Shown: one piece after another, positions 4,904-5,470 of the stretch
How the letters are laid out: each line of letters opens with the position of its first letter
Position numbering within the stretch: position 1 is the first letter of the stretch
Source: Phycisphaerae bacterium
GTDB taxonomy: Bacteria; Planctomycetota; Phycisphaerae; Phycisphaerales; UBA1924
NCBI GenBank assembly: GCA_016794945.1
Contig: JAEUIX010000254.1
Span: 1 to 5,470 of the forward strand
DNA: 5,470 nt
Direction: 5' to 3'
Made by a program: the position numbers and the translations under genes
The notes under the pieces: model-generated
Database searches by the model: none
The model's input: only the letters and a program-made list of their open reading frames with translations
Told to the model about the DNA's origin: nothing

Positions 4904-5470
4904 ATGGCTTCCAACGTCTGCTGGGGCATCGAGGTGGGCGCCGGCGCGATCAAGGCGGTCAAGCTGCAGCGCGACGGCGACGGCGTTTCGCTGCAGGACT
5001 TCGCGATCATCCCGCACAAGCGCGTGCTCTCGGCGCCCGAAACCGACGAGAAGGAGGCCAAGCGCGTCGGCCTCGGCACGCTCGTCAGCCAGCACGACCT
5101 TTCCAAGGCCGGCATCGCCGTGTCCGTCGCGGGCCATTCGGCCTACGCGCGCTTCGCCAAGCTGCCCCCGGTCGAACCCAAGAAGATCCCCGACATCGTC
5201 AAATTCGAGGCGGTGCAGCAGATCCCGTTCCCCATCGACGACGTCGAGTGGGACTACCAGACATTCGCCTCGGCCGACAATCCCGACATCGAAGTCGGCA
5301 TCTTCGCCATGACCCGAGAGCGCGTCATGGAGAAGATCGGCGAATGGTCCGACTTCGGCCGCGTCCCCGACGTGCTCACGCTCAGCCCCCTGGCGGCGTA
5401 CAACGCCATCGCCTTCGATCAGCAGTTCACCGAGGCCACGCCCGGCACGGTCATCGTCGACATCGGCACC
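4904..5470 (+). CDS. pilM: Type IV pilus assembly protein PilM, N-terminal part (3' end outside the window)
   Basis: The first 189 residues are present and the frame stays open to the window edge. PilM is a cytoplasmic actin-like ATPase that binds the N-terminal tail of PilN and links the inner-membrane platform PilN/PilO to the pilus or secretion machinery. The sequence shows CWGIEVGAGAIKAVKL (6-21), the first phosphate-binding strand and turn of the actin-like fold; GIAVSVAGHSAYARFAKLPP (70-89); KFEAVQQIPFPIDDVEWDY (100-118), a PilM hallmark; VGIFAMTRERV (131-141); and VIVDIGT (183-189), the second phosphate motif, cut by the window edge. In-frame starts lie at ATG 4895, GTG 4898 and ATG 4904. 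The last is preferred because AGGA at 4892-4895 lies eight bases before it and the protein's conserved start follows directly. A long structured leader and a good promoter precede it. Other pilus genes would be expected downstream, outside the window. Confidence 0.93.
   Translation, partial: MASNVCWGIEVGAGAIKAVKLQRDGDGVSLQDFAIIPHKRVLSAPETDEKEAKRVGLGTLVSQHDLSKAGIAVSVAGHSAYARFAKLPPVEPKKIPDIVKFEAVQQIPFPIDDVEWDYQTFASADNPDIEVGIFAMTRERVMEKIGEWSDFGRVPDVLTLSPLAAYNAIAFDQQFTEATPGTVIVDIGT

Noticed and set aside
1..5470. CRISPR array, tRNA, rRNA or insertion sequence
   Set aside because: No regularly spaced repeats, no cloverleaf with conserved T-loop bases, no rRNA-like stretch, and no transposase or terminal inverted repeats were seen.

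Overview
The window looks like chromosomal DNA of a high-GC, Gram-negative-type bacterium, most probably a planctomycete of the Phycisphaerae group. This placement is inference. It rests on strong G/C bias in third codon positions, a planctomycete-style PilM, a family-4-like uracil-DNA glycosylase without the usual iron-sulfur cysteines, a long MEMO-domain protein with an extra N-terminal domain, a lipobox lipoprotein, and start codons that often lack a clear Shine-Dalgarno sequence.

Layout, left to right. The C-terminal end of an unrecognised protein occupies 3-185 (+). A rightward pair follows: a proline/alanine-rich single-pass membrane protein (274-630) and a uracil-DNA glycosylase (648-1460). 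About 120 bases after the glycosylase lies a strong intrinsic terminator (1581-1617). A leftward pair comes next: a small, very basic conserved-looking protein (2257-2574) upstream of a CusF-like copper-binding lipoprotein (1721-2206). Divergent from that pair is a rightward MEMO/AmmeMemoRadiSam system protein B gene (2680-4080), then a small membrane protein of about three membrane segments (4147-4512). The window ends inside pilM (from 4904), which encodes the actin-like cytoplasmic component of a type IV pilus or type II secretion-like inner-membrane platform.

How the genes relate. There is no single obvious pathway. One possible thread is metal handling: a CusF-like lipoprotein, a MEMO protein keeping the His/His/Cys metal site, and a membrane protein with a CCxxxxC cluster. 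This is inference from proximity. The least explained stretch is the roughly 390-base gap before pilM. It holds a good sigma70-like promoter, palindromes at and upstream of its -35 box, a run of perfect GC-rich hairpins, and a final structure that could cover the pilM ribosome binding site. No CRISPR array, tRNA, rRNA or insertion sequence was seen.
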